Counted from the first letter of the stretch, positions 28,663 through 36,845 are shown. The stretch: 64,000 nucleotides of DNA from Flavobacterium cupreum (GCF_003996965.1 NZ_QWDM01000015.1:62001-126000), one strand, 5' to 3'. Numbers and translations are program-made. The notes: generated from the letters alone by a model not told the origin.

Positions 28663-30028
28663 TACTCTTTCCCTTCTTTATCTTATTGTACAGGGTTTGC
28701 CTCGAAACACCGAGTTGGCTGGCGGCTGCACTATAATTACTATTGTTTTCATGTAAGACCCTGTTGATCATCATCAGTTCCATTTCGTCCAGCGTATTGG
28801 GCTCAGTAACATCGGTAGCCGTGGTAGATTTGCTTACTAATAAAAAATCGTCTGGTTTTAAAACATTACTTTCAGATAAAATTATAGCCCTTTCAATAGT
28901 ATGCTGCAATTCCCTGACATTGCCTGGCCAGGAGTACGCCATTAATTTTTCCTGGGCAGCAGTATTAATTTTCATATCCTCTTTCCCATATTTAGAGGAC
29001 ATTTTATTTAAATAAAAATCAGCCAGAAGCAAAATGTCTTTTTCACGATCCCGCAGTGAAGGAACTTCAAGATGAATAGTATTGATTCTGTAAAGTAAAT
29101 CCTCCCGAAAAACGCCATCAGCTACCATCTGGTGCAGGCTGCAATTAGTCGCACAAACCAAGCGAATGTCAACCGGTATCGGGGTATTGGCACCCACCCT
29201 GACAATAACCCTGTTTTGTATAACAGAAAGTAACTTTGCCTGTAATTGCAGGGATAAATTTCCGATTTCATCCAGAAACAAAGTACCTCCGTTTGCGGCT
29301 TCAAATTTACCGATCCTGTCTTGCTTCGCATCTGTAAAAGACCCTTTGGTGTGGCCAAAAAGCTCACTTTCAAAAAGAGATTCAGAAATGGAGCCCATAT
29401 CTACCGAAATAAATACTTCATTTTTCCTGCTGGATAGCTTATGCAGTTCACGGGCAATTACCTCTTTTCCGGTCCCGTTTTCGCCTGTTATTAAAACACT
29501 AACATCCGTCTTTGCTACTTTTTGGGTAAGGCTAAGAAGAGCGAGTAATGCTTTAGAATTGCCCACAATAAAGTTTTCATCGGGATTACTGATTTCCTTT
29601 AGTGCAGCTTCATTTCCCTTTGACTTATTTGGGCCTTTTAAGGATTTTTTCAGTACATAAGCCGATTTTAGGGTCGCTAAAAGTTTATCATTATTCCAGG
29701 GTTTCAGTATAAAATCAGAAGCGCCGGCTTTTAAAGCATCTACGGCCAGATCAATCGCCCCATAAGAGGTAATCATGATAACAGAAATGTCAGGTGCCTT
29801 CTTTTTGATCTCTTTTAACCAATACAGCCCTTCATTACCTGTATTAACCCCGGCTAAAAAGTTCATGTCCAGCAAAACAATATCAAAATGATCTAAATTT
29901 TTAAAAGATGGTATTTGATTGGGGTTAGAAAGTGTTTCAATGTGTTTATACTCAAATTGCAAAAGAATTTCCAATGCACTTAAGACACTCTTATTATCAT
30001 CAATTATCAAAATCTTTCCATCAATCAT
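28655..30028 (-). CDS. Sigma-54-dependent response regulator, NtrC/AtoC family
   Basis: A 457-residue activator with three parts. The receiver domain has the phospho-acceptor Asp54 in VLLDMNF. The AAA+ domain has Walker A GENGTGKE, the sigma-54 contact loop GSFTDA (the Bacteroidetes form of GAFTGA) and Walker B GTLFLDEIG. The C-terminal Fis-type helix-turn-helix ends in QLGVSRQTLYNKIKKG. It activates promoters read by sigma-54 polymerase. It is divergent from the efflux operon, whose upstream region has a fitting -24/-12 element and an inverted repeat, so that operon is its likely target. Confidence 0.94.
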   Translation of the reverse strand: MIDGKILIIDDNKSVLSALEILLQFEYKHIETLSNPNQIPSFKNLDHFDIVLLDMNFLAGVNTGNEGLYWLKEIKKKAPDISVIMITSYGAIDLAVDALKAGASDFILKPWNNDKLLATLKSAYVLKKSLKGPNKSKGNEAALKEISNPDENFIVGNSKALLALLSLTQKVAKTDVSVLITGENGTGKEVIARELHKLSSRKNEVFISVDMGSISESLFESELFGHTKGSFTDAKQDRIGKFEAANGGTLFLDEIGNLSLQLQAKLLSVIQNRVIVRVGANTPIPVDIRLVCATNCSLHQMVADGVFREDLLYRINTIHLEVPSLRDREKDILLLADFYLNKMSSKYGKEDMKINTAAQEKLMAYSWPGNVRELQHTIERAIILSESNVLKPDDFLLVSKSTTATDVTEPNTLDEMELMMINRVLHENNSNYSAAASQLGVSRQTLYNKIKKGKSNG

Positions 30029-30142
30029 AAAAGGTCTGTTTGAGAGTTTTTTAGTATAAAATCAGAACTAAAAGTGTTTTGTTCCTCATAACAAATATAA
30101 AAATAATAAGCGAATTCTGATTTACTTGTTAAGTTATTCGAC

Positions 30143-30167
30143 AGTGTCTGTCTAAAAATTTGACACT
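30143..30167. promoter_or_regulatory. Inverted repeat, putative activator binding site
   Basis: AGTGTC (30143-30148) and GACACT (30162-30167) form an inverted repeat with a 13-nt spacer; an overlapping alternative pairs TGTC (30149-30152) with GACA (30162-30165). It lies about 60 nt upstream of the sigma-54-like element, a usual place for an enhancer-binding protein, between the activator gene and the operon it probably controls. Confidence 0.5.
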
Positions 30168-30227
30168 TGAAAAAAGTATTCTTTGACGGGTAGTTGTATG
30201 TTGCTGATTATGAGGTATATAAATTTC

Positions 30228-30242
30228 CGGCACAGCCTTTGG
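30228..30242 (+). promoter_or_regulatory. Putative sigma-54 promoter (-24/-12)
   Basis: CGGCAC, a 5-nt spacer, then TTGG closely match the sigma-54 consensus TGGCAC-N5-TTGC with correct spacing; both the GG and the G near -12 are present. The expected start site is near 30254, about 45 nt before the TolC-like ATG. The adjacent NtrC-family gene supports the call. Confidence 0.6.
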
Positions 30243-30298
30243 ATTAACGGGAACAGTAGAAAAGAATAGTTTAGATTCTTATTATAAATAACTAATAT

Positions 30299-31654
30299 AT
30301 GAAAATTAATATTAAAGCTGCAATTATATTCTTCCTGATTTCAAAATCAGCATTTGCTCAGCAATCCTGGTCTTTGAATGAATGTATAGATTATGCAATT
30401 GAGCACAACCTCAGACTAAATGATTATGAGTACACATTACAGGCAAACAAGGAAACCTACGCCCAGTCCATTAGAAGTTTATTGCCGGGAGTTGAAGGAG
30501 TTTTGGGCTATACAACGCTCTATGGACGTTCTATCGATCCGATCAATAATAATATTACAACAACGAGCTTTTTTACCAATGAATACAGAATACAATCTTC
30601 AGTGGAACTCTTTAAAGGCTTTCAGAAAATAAATACAATTCGATTGTCAAAATTAATGCAAAAATCGGCTGAACAGGATGTATTACAACAAAAATATCTT
30701 TTAGCCTTCAGGGTGATGGCAGCTTTTTATGATATTTATTTTTATCAGGGATTAGTAGTGATAACGAAAGAGCAACTGGAAATTTCACAAACCAATTATG
30801 ATCTTGTAAAACGAAAAATAGAATTGGGCGTAAAAGCAGATTCTGATTTATACGTAGCAGAATCTACCCTGATCTCTGATAAATTATTGCTTACCCAGCA
30901 TGAGAACAGCTTAGGAATCGCGCAGTTGAAATTGATTCAGGAAATGAATCTCACGAATATAACTGAAATAGTATTGAAAGATCCATTAAATGAGCTGGAC
31001 CAGATTGATGATGATTCCGCCATAAAAGACAATGAAACAATATTTAATACAGCAAAAGGTTTTCTTCCCCTGATAAAATCGGAAGAATTCAAAACCCAGG
31101 CAGCAACAAAAAATATAGCAATAGCCAGGGGGACTTTATATCCTACACTAAGCTTATTTGGAGCTTATGGCACGGGGTATTATGAAACATCTTTTGATGA
31201 TAATGGAAAGACTATTCCATTTAAGACACAAATAAATAATAACGCAGCGCAGCAGGTAGGTTTTTCATTAAAAATTCCGGTGTTTAACGGTTGGTTAGCA
31301 CGATCAACAATTAAGCAAAAAAAGATAGAATTTGAAAGAGCCAATAATAATCTGAACATTCAAAAACAGGAACTATACAGGCTGATTCAGGAATTAGTAC
31401 AAAATCAGAAAGCTTTTGAAAAAGAATTTGAACAAAGTAATCAAAAGATCGCAACAAGGGAACTGGCATTTAAAACAGAGCAGAGAAAGTATGAGTTGGG
31501 ATTGATAAATGAGATAGAATTATATCAGGCTAAAACGCTTTATGCTAACTCGATGAATGAAAATTTGCAAGTAAAGATTAAACTAAAAGTAAATAGAAAA
31601 ACACTGGATTTTTATAAAGGACTACCAATTTTTAACATTATAAGAAATAATTAA
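30299..31654 (+). CDS. TolC-family outer membrane efflux protein
   Basis: A 451-residue outer membrane channel component. The signal peptide MKINIKAAIIFFLISKSAFA precedes WSLNECIDYAIEHN, the usual start of mature Bacteroidetes TolC proteins. Long heptad-like helical segments repeat in both halves (near residues 110-170 and 345-430), as expected for the alpha-barrel. It is the first gene of a three-gene operon with the adaptor and ATPase, and is preceded by the sigma-54-like element. Confidence 0.92.
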   Translation: MKINIKAAIIFFLISKSAFAQQSWSLNECIDYAIEHNLRLNDYEYTLQANKETYAQSIRSLLPGVEGVLGYTTLYGRSIDPINNNITTTSFFTNEYRIQSSVELFKGFQKINTIRLSKLMQKSAEQDVLQQKYLLAFRVMAAFYDIYFYQGLVVITKEQLEISQTNYDLVKRKIELGVKADSDLYVAESTLISDKLLLTQHENSLGIAQLKLIQEMNLTNITEIVLKDPLNELDQIDDDSAIKDNETIFNTAKGFLPLIKSEEFKTQAATKNIAIARGTLYPTLSLFGAYGTGYYETSFDDNGKTIPFKTQINNNAAQQVGFSLKIPVFNGWLARSTIKQKKIEFERANNNLNIQKQELYRLIQELVQNQKAFEKEFEQSNQKIATRELAFKTEQRKYELGLINEIELYQAKTLYANSMNENLQVKIKLKVNRKTLDFYKGLPIFNIIRNN

Positions 31655-31655
31655 C

Positions 31656-32906
31656 ATGGATATTCGAATTGAAAAGAAAAAAGGCTTGACATTAAAGCAC
31701 ATTGGTTACATAGTACTGGCTGTCGTATTGATTGGTGTAGTATTTAAGGTATTTTTGAGTGCCTCACTGGGTACGTATGACATCGATAAAAATAAAGTAT
31801 CGATAGCTCAGGTAACGCAAGGAAAGTTTGATGATTATATTACCATTAACGGCAATATTGCCCCAATTTCAACCATCTATCTGGATGCATATGAAGGAGG
31901 AAGGGTAAAGGAAAAACTCATAGAAGAAGGTACTATGGTTAAAAAAGGTGATGTTATTTTAAGATTAGAAAACTTAGATCTATATGAGCAGATTCTGACA
32001 AGTGAAAGTAACCTGGCCTTAAAACAAAATGACCTGAGATCAACAAAACTGGCTTTTGATACAAGGCAGTTAAGCGACCAGAAGGATCTTGTTAACTCTC
32101 AGTATGATCTGCAAAAACTGAAAAGAAATTACGAACAGAGCGATGCTTTGTACAAAGAAAAGCTGATCTCTAAAGAGGAATATTTACTGTCAAAAGAAAA
32201 ATATAATCTTACGAAAGAGCAATATGTCATTAATAAAACACAAGCAGATAGTGACAGCAGGTTAAGAAATACTTCTTTTAGAAGCCTGGATGCGGATCTG
32301 GTGCGCATGAAAAAAATATTAACCATGGTGTATCAGCGATTAGATCATTTGAACGTAAAAGCTATCGCAGACGGGCAGCTTGGTCTGCTGAATGCTGAAG
32401 TGGGGCAGAATATTAGCCCGGGTGACCGTATTGGACAAATAAATGTCCTGACGAACTATAAAATTGAAGCAACAATTGATGAACATTATATCGATCGTGT
32501 AAAAAATGATTTAGCAGCAAGCTTACAACGAAATAATACAGAGTATCCTTTAAGAATACAAAAAGTATATCCGGAAGTTCGTGATGGGAAATTTAAAGTT
32601 GACCTTGTTTTTGTAGGGGGAAAACCTGAAAATATAAGAACGGGACAGGGTTATAACATTAAATTACAATTAGGAGAATCCAAAAACGGGATTTTATTAC
32701 CAAAAGGAAGTTTCTTTAACAGCACCGGAGGGCAATGGGTTTTTGTGGTGAATAGCAAGACAGCTGAGGCATCAAAGAGACCAGTTCGCATAGGAAGACA
32801 AAATTCAAAATACTATGAAATTTTAGGAGGTCTTAATGCTGGAGAAAATGTCATAATTTCTGGTTACGAGGGTTTTAAGGAAGTTGACAAAATAATATTA
32901 AATTAG
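31656..32906 (+). CDS. HlyD/MacA-like periplasmic adaptor (membrane fusion protein)
   Basis: A 416-residue adaptor with one N-terminal transmembrane helix (IGYIVLAVVLIGVVFKVF), a first lipoyl half (EGGRVKEKLIEEGTMVKKGD), a coiled-coil hairpin (about 110-200), the second lipoyl half (ADGQLGLLNAEVGQNISPGD) and a beta-barrel and membrane-proximal domain. It starts two bases after the TolC-like stop. It should link the inner membrane ABC unit to the outer membrane channel. Confidence 0.92.
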   Translation: MDIRIEKKKGLTLKHIGYIVLAVVLIGVVFKVFLSASLGTYDIDKNKVSIAQVTQGKFDDYITINGNIAPISTIYLDAYEGGRVKEKLIEEGTMVKKGDVILRLENLDLYEQILTSESNLALKQNDLRSTKLAFDTRQLSDQKDLVNSQYDLQKLKRNYEQSDALYKEKLISKEEYLLSKEKYNLTKEQYVINKTQADSDSRLRNTSFRSLDADLVRMKKILTMVYQRLDHLNVKAIADGQLGLLNAEVGQNISPGDRIGQINVLTNYKIEATIDEHYIDRVKNDLAASLQRNNTEYPLRIQKVYPEVRDGKFKVDLVFVGGKPENIRTGQGYNIKLQLGESKNGILLPKGSFFNSTGGQWVFVVNSKTAEASKRPVRIGRQNSKYYEILGGLNAGENVIISGYEGFKEVDKIILN

Positions 32907-32971
32907 TATTCAAAAAAACAATACATTTATTAACAGGATAAATTACATATAAATATTAAAAACATATAGAA

Positions 32972-33670
32972 ATGATAAAAATTAAAAATTTAAAAAAGAG
33001 TTTTAGAACAGAAGATATTGAAACTTTAGCATTAAACGATATTAGCCTTAATGTGGCGCAGGGAGAGTTCATCGCTATCATGGGGCCATCAGGTTGCGGA
33101 AAATCAACATTGCTGAACATTGTAGGGATGCTGGACAATCCTACAAGTGGAAGCTATAAATTTAGTGATATTGAAGTTGGGCATTTTGAAGAAAGTGAAC
33201 GTACGACTTTGAGAAAAGGAAACTTAGGATTTGTATTTCAAAGTTTTAATTTAATTGAGGAACTTACGGTTTTTGAAAATGTAGAATTGCCTTTGATTTA
33301 TCTTAATATAAGTAAAAGTGAACGTAAAGAAAGAGTTAGGGAAGTGCTTAAAAGAATGAAAATTGCTCACAGGGAAAGCCATTTTCCAAAGCAATTGTCC
33401 GGAGGGCAGCAACAGCGTGTGGCTATTTCGAGAGCGGTCATTACAAAACCTAAACTAATTTTAGCCGATGAGCCGACAGGTAACCTGGATTCTAAAAATG
33501 GAATTGAAGTGATGAATTTACTAACGGAACTAAACCAGGAAGGAGCCACTATTGTAATGGTAACACACTCCGACAGGGATTCTCACTATGCACACAGAGT
33601 AATTAATTTATTTGATGGTCAGATAGTAAGTGAAGTAAAATCACCTCCCCTGGCAGCACAAAGTTATTAA
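32972..33670 (+). CDS. ABC transporter ATPase, LolD/MacB type
   Basis: A 232-residue nucleotide-binding subunit with Walker A GPSGCGKST, Q-loop FVFQSFNLI, signature LSGGQQQR, Walker B LILADEPTGNLDS and an H-loop in VTHSDRD. This class usually works with a MacB- or FtsX-like permease. None follows: the gene is closed by a strong terminator. The permease must be encoded elsewhere or has been lost. Confidence 0.93.
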   Translation: MIKIKNLKKSFRTEDIETLALNDISLNVAQGEFIAIMGPSGCGKSTLLNIVGMLDNPTSGSYKFSDIEVGHFEESERTTLRKGNLGFVFQSFNLIEELTVFENVELPLIYLNISKSERKERVREVLKRMKIAHRESHFPKQLSGGQQQRVAISRAVITKPKLILADEPTGNLDSKNGIEVMNLLTELNQEGATIVMVTHSDRDSHYAHRVINLFDGQIVSEVKSPPLAAQSY

Positions 33671-33740
33671 GGAAACCTACTTTACAAACCAGTACGCACT
33701 GGATACCTGGGAACAATACAAAATTGGCAATAATATAAAA

Positions 33741-33774
33741 AAGAAAGCCTGCAGATTTGCAGGTTTTCTTTTTT
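33741..33774 (+). terminator. Strong intrinsic terminator of the efflux operon
   Basis: A 13-bp stem (33741-33753 with 33758-33770) with a 4-nt loop and GC-rich core CCTGCA/TGCAGG, followed by a T run, 70 bases after the ATPase stop. Confidence 0.9.
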
Positions 33775-33780
33775 GCCAAA

Positions 33781-33819
33781 ATAAAAAAAGCCTTTAAACA
33801 GTGATGTTTAAAGGCTTTT
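33781..33819 (-). terminator. Minus-strand terminator downstream of the tRNA attachment site
   Basis: A 15-bp stem (33786-33800 with 33805-33819) with loop GTGA. On the minus strand it is followed by a long T run. It lies just downstream of the minus-strand tRNA 3' end at 33850-33866, so it fits the original terminator of that tRNA gene. Confidence 0.8.
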
Positions 33820-33849
33820 GACTTTTAAAGTTTCTTTTGAAACTTCTAC

Positions 33850-33866
33850 TGGCGGAGAAAGAGGGA
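33850..33866 (-). other. Probable left attachment site: 3' end of a tRNA (Ser-like)
   Basis: TGGCGGAGAAAGAGGGA reads on the minus strand as the last 17 bases of a tRNA ending in discriminator G plus CCA, most like tRNA-Ser. The match to a T-arm stops right after it, so only the 3' end is present. This is the expected remnant when a phage integrates into a tRNA and restores the gene at its far end. The tRNA identity is inferred. Confidence 0.65.
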
Positions 33867-33964
33867 AACTCTGTTATATCTTTTTCGCTTTTTAATTGAC
33901 TGATTTCATTGACTTCACAAACAAATTAAAATTGATTAATATTCGTTTTTGTTCACTTTTTTGT

Positions 33965-34231
33965 TCACTGCAAAAAGTCTTCTATTTCAATACTTCCGGA
34001 CATATTAAACACTTTTTTATCACGCCCGAAAAGCCAATTTGCATTGACGTTATATTTTATACATATTGTTTCTATGTGTGAAACTGTAAAGTGGTTAATG
34101 CCTTTTCTTATTTTGGAAACGGTTTGCGGCAGGATGCCGATATCCCTGCAAAAGTCTATCTCGCGATTGACTTTATTCTGTAAAATCAAAACTTCAATTA
34201 AACGCAGAATTCTTTGATCAGTACTTTGCAT
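33965..34231 (-). CDS. Small HTH (XRE-like) protein
   Basis: An 88-residue protein with a helix-turn-helix in DIGILPQTVSKIRKGINHF and the following NVNANWLFGRD, as in the DNA-binding domains of Bacteroidetes phage repressors, but without a C-terminal effector domain. It is the first phage gene next to the attachment site and is transcribed toward it. It might regulate integration or excision; its target is unknown. Confidence 0.7.
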   Translation of the reverse strand: MQSTDQRILRLIEVLILQNKVNREIDFCRDIGILPQTVSKIRKGINHFTVSHIETICIKYNVNANWLFGRDKKVFNMSGSIEIEDFLQ

Positions 34232-34233
34232 TT

Positions 34234-34701
34234 TTACTCAACGCCTAAATATTCATGAAATTTGTTTTGATCTCTTTTCAACAGAACAATGAATTGTGGG
34301 TTAAAAATTGTATCCTGATGATATTTTGTATTTTCTTTAATTATGTAATAAACATTATTTCTAATATTAGCTCCATATTTATTTTCTGAATCATAATACA
34401 ATGATACGGACCATTTTTTTGAAATTGTATCTAAGATTTGTTTAGAACCATATGATTCATAAATCTCATTTAAAAGTTTGTTGTAATATTTGGTATTTTT
34501 AGGAATTATAGCAACATTTGTTAATGTTGAATCGTATTTTATAGTCGATGGAGTAATAGAATTTGTATGAATATCTGATTTACAAAATTCAAGTATCATA
34601 TCCTCTTTTGTTCTTTTTGTTTTAATATTTTTTTCTTTATTACATGAGAATAAAAAAACAATTATTATGATGATAGTGCTTATTTTTTTCATATTATTCA
34701 A
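34234..34701 (-). CDS. Putative lipoprotein of the lysogeny region
   Basis: A 155-residue protein starting MNNMKKI, with a strongly hydrophobic stretch and a lipobox-like FLFSC, so probably membrane-anchored after signal peptidase II cleavage. The start may be the fourth residue (Met). The rest is polar and unrecognised. It overlaps the upstream gene by 8 nt and sits between the repressor and the attachment site, where genes expressed in the lysogen (morons, exclusion functions) often lie. Confidence 0.7.
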   Translation of the reverse strand: MNNMKKISTIIIIIVFLFSCNKEKNIKTKRTKEDMILEFCKSDIHTNSITPSTIKYDSTLTNVAIIPKNTKYYNKLLNEIYESYGSKQILDTISKKWSVSLYYDSENKYGANIRNNVYYIIKENTKYHQDTIFNPQFIVLLKRDQNKFHEYLGVE

Positions 34702-35212
34702 TGCATTTTAAAAGTTCCTTGAACTTTTTATCACGTTTTTCACTTACATCATCATCTCTATAACCGTCAGTTGTGTAAATACGGAGTTTTGAAATTTTTT
34801 CGTTAAGTAATCGCTGATAAATTTCGTCTGAAATAGGAATTGCCGTAAAAGCTCCCCAATGTGTAGATTTTAAGGTTGTATTATAGGTCCCTGTTGCTAT
34901 TTGTGTATCTATGAATTGCAAGTTAATTGTATTCTCAGAATCTGTTTTAAACATTATTTCATGTTCAGATCTTAATGTAAAAATGGAAGGAGACATAACA
35001 TGTAGTTTTAAATATCGAACATCATTTATTTTGAGCAAGGCATAACCACAAGAAAAACCGAGACCCATTCCGGAAATTGTAAAAATATCTTCTTTAGTTT
35101 CAAGAATTTTGTTTTTTGTAAATTCATCAACTTCATTTCGTTTGTATTTACAGTTTTGAGCGCTTATATAATTTGCAGCTAAAAGAAGAATTAAAAAAGT
35201 AATTTTTTTCAT
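34694..35212 (-). CDS. Putative secreted protein of the lysogeny region
   Basis: The start at 35212 is chosen because it gives a clean signal peptide (MKKITFLILLLAANYISAQ); an in-frame start 30 nt upstream would bury it. The mature part of about 150 residues is unrecognised, with a beta-rich look and no known motif. It is co-transcribed with the lipoprotein gene through an 8-nt overlap. A role in host surface change or superinfection exclusion is only a contextual guess. Confidence 0.7.
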   Translation of the reverse strand: MKKITFLILLLAANYISAQNCKYKRNEVDEFTKNKILETKEDIFTISGMGLGFSCGYALLKINDVRYLKLHVMSPSIFTLRSEHEIMFKTDSENTINLQFIDTQIATGTYNTTLKSTHWGAFTAIPISDEIYQRLLNEKISKLRIYTTDGYRDDDVSEKRDKKFKELLKCIE

Positions 35213-35285
35213 GGTTTTATTGTTTTCGCCGAACTTAATCAATCCGGATTATTATTTATTATGGATTTCCGTATCTATCTTCTAT

Positions 35286-36020
35286 TTAAAATGTTCTCTT
35301 AATTACATTAAATATTCTATAGATATCATTCATGTGAATTTCGAAGGGATCATCACTTTTATTTCTGGAATGTAAAGTAAGTAGGCCAGTTTCGTTATTA
35401 CAATCTCCAATGTCTTTGTGATATATTGCATTTTTGGTCATTAATATAAATCCATATTTGTTTTTATGGAATCCGTTGCACCATAAGTGCCTGCCAATTT
35501 CACGTGCTAAAACTTCAGCTCCACTTGGAGTATCATCTATTCCTCCACCATTCATACTATTGTTTTTTATATTAAATGCAAGATAGTTTCCCTTAGCAAC
35601 TTTATCCACAGTAAAAGTTGCGGTACTAAATTCAGAATGTAATTTTTCATCATCGTTATATGCTTCTAAATAAGAGGCATATGCATCAAAAGGTACTTTA
35701 ATCACTTCAATTTTTGTTGATCCATCTGGATATTCGTAAAATTTAATACCGTTTTTATTCGTGAAAATCTCAATTTCATCATCGGTGTTTGATAATTCAA
35801 CATCACTTTTAAACTTTTGTGATTTACTATCTGTTTTAATATTGTGATTTATAAGTGAATCTTTGGCCCATTTTGTCAATATTGTGATTTTTGATGCTGG
35901 TATTTTGCTTCCGTTCTCCCAGTTATAGATTGTATTTTTACTTACACCTAATATTCCCGCTAACTCATCTTGCGTTAACCCTTGTTTTTTACGGGTTTTA
36001 ACTATGTCTTGTGCATTCAT
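35286..36020 (-). CDS. Phage repressor, XRE HTH plus C-terminal S24-like domain
   Basis: The N-terminal helix-turn-helix (TRKKQGLTQDELAGILGVSK, then TIYNWENG) is clear. The C-terminal half has the outline of an S24/LexA-like domain, including SMNGGGIDD, but I see no convincing catalytic Lys, so self-cleavage is doubtful. ATG at 36020 is preferred to the TTG at 36026. Palindromes with core CAATATTG lie just upstream of the start, in the divergent promoter and twice inside the gene, which suggests autoregulation. It separates the lysogeny block from the rightward early genes. Confidence 0.85.
   Translation of the reverse strand: MNAQDIVKTRKKQGLTQDELAGILGVSKNTIYNWENGSKIPASKITILTKWAKDSLINHNIKTDSKSQKFKSDVELSNTDDEIEIFTNKNGIKFYEYPDGSTKIEVIKVPFDAYASYLEAYNDDEKLHSEFSTATFTVDKVAKGNYLAFNIKNNSMNGGGIDDTPSGAEVLAREIGRHLWCNGFHKNKYGFILMTKNAIYHKDIGDCNNETGLLTLHSRNKSDDPFEIHMNDIYRIFNVIKRTF
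35838..35849. promoter_or_regulatory. Operator-like site, intragenic (partial)
   Basis: AATATTGTGATT matches the right half and centre of the perfect operator at 36092. It lies inside the repressor gene, 40 bp from a second intragenic copy. Confidence 0.45.
35877..35889. promoter_or_regulatory. Operator-like site, intragenic (partial)
   Basis: CAATATTGTGATT shares 13 consecutive bases with the perfect operator. It lies inside the repressor coding sequence, near the HTH-encoding part. Confidence 0.5.
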
Positions 36021-36023
36021 TTC

Positions 36024-36036
36024 CAATATTGTTATT
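36024..36036. promoter_or_regulatory. Operator-like site at the repressor start
   Basis: CAATATTGTTATT has one mismatch to the operator right half and sits 4 nt upstream of the repressor ATG, where binding would block repressor expression. Confidence 0.5.
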
Positions 36037-36052
36037 TAAAATCGATATAAAT

Positions 36053-36070
36053 AATCGCAATATTGTGATT
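36053..36070. promoter_or_regulatory. Repressor operator O2
   Basis: AATCGCAATATTGTGATT is an 18-bp palindrome with one mismatch, centred 39 bp from the perfect copy, in the divergent intergenic region. Confidence 0.75.
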
Positions 36071-36085
36071 ATTTATTGTTTTTTA

Positions 36086-36116
36086 TTTGTAAATCACAAT
36101 ATTGTGATTATATTTG
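36086..36116 (+). promoter_or_regulatory. Rightward early phage promoter
   Basis: TTTG (36086-36089) and TATATTTG (36109-36116), 19 nt apart, fit the Bacteroidetes -33/-7 consensus (TTTG, TAnnTTTG). The perfect operator fills the spacer, so repressor binding should exclude polymerase. It probably drives the early genes from 36318 onward. Confidence 0.7.
36092..36109. promoter_or_regulatory. Repressor operator O1 (perfect palindrome)
   Basis: AATCACAATATTGTGATT is a perfect 18-bp palindrome between the -33 and -7 boxes of the rightward early promoter. Confidence 0.8.
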
Positions 36117-36317
36117 CTCTGTACAAATGACGAATGCAAATGTACTAAAAAAGTTCTTTGAAATACTGAATACGAAAAAATGTAAGAATAAAGCTGATGG
36201 GTTTACGAAAACCTCTATGTAAAAAGCTGAAATAGAAAAATCGAATAAAAAAAATAGCCGTTGCGATTAAGTCGTAGCATCGAAGCACCAACGGCGCGAA
36301 TTTCAAAAGACAAAAAC

Positions 36318-36599
36318 ATGAAAAAATCAATATTTATTAAAGCTTGGGGTTTATTTAGAAAATTCCAAATGACATTTTCACAAGCTCTTATTGAAGCATG
36401 GAAAATGGCCAAAAGAGAAATTTTAATAAAAGCTTACAATAAAATTCCTTCAACAAAAAGCTTACAGAAGAAAAAACTGGAAGCTAAAAAGCTTTGGCAA
36501 GGGATTGAAACGATTACATATCCATGGAGAAATCAATTCGTTACAAATAACAGTGGAGCAGCTGGATATTATGGAATTGGTAAATACAACGGAGATTAA
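36318..36599 (+). CDS. Small basic early phage protein, function unknown
   Basis: A 93-residue protein, start taken at MKKSIFIKAW because the in-frame upstream extension from 36261 looks non-coding. It is Lys-rich and helical in the first half (TFSQALIEAWKMAKREILIKAY) and Gly/Asn-rich at the end. It is the first gene after the early promoter. The basic character suggests nucleic acid contact, but no family is recognised. Confidence 0.65.
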   Translation: MKKSIFIKAWGLFRKFQMTFSQALIEAWKMAKREILIKAYNKIPSTKSLQKKKLEAKKLWQGIETITYPWRNQFVTNNSGAAGYYGIGKYNGD

Positions 36600-36620
36600 T
36601 AACTGCAAACTAAAAATTAT

Positions 36621-36845
36621 ATGGCCACAACAGTAACCAAAAGAAAAAAGCTTAAAGATGAAGTTTACGATATCATCAGAAATGATATTCCTTTAAGACA
36701 CAAAATCAGCAAGCAGTTACAGATTGAAGTACAATCTGTTTATCAATCTGCTGCCAGAAAATCTACAAAATTCAGTTTGCCGGTCATTTTGGAAGTGATC
36801 GCAAAGCACACTGGTTTACCAAAAGAAGAGTTGACCAATGTCTAA
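36621..36845 (+). CDS. Small DNA-binding-like protein
   Basis: A 74-residue Lys-rich protein. The segment IPLRHKISKQLQIEVQSVYQ followed by FSLPVILEVIAKHTGLPKEEL resembles a compact helix-turn-helix fold. Position just after the early promoter suits a Cro-like or early regulator. The call is tentative. Confidence 0.6.
   Translation: MATTVTKRKKLKDEVYDIIRNDIPLRHKISKQLQIEVQSVYQSAARKSTKFSLPVILEVIAKHTGLPKEELTNV

Noticed and set aside
36021..36026. TTG start of the repressor two codons upstream
   Set aside because: The ATG at 36020 is the stronger start codon and leaves the operator half-site just outside the gene.
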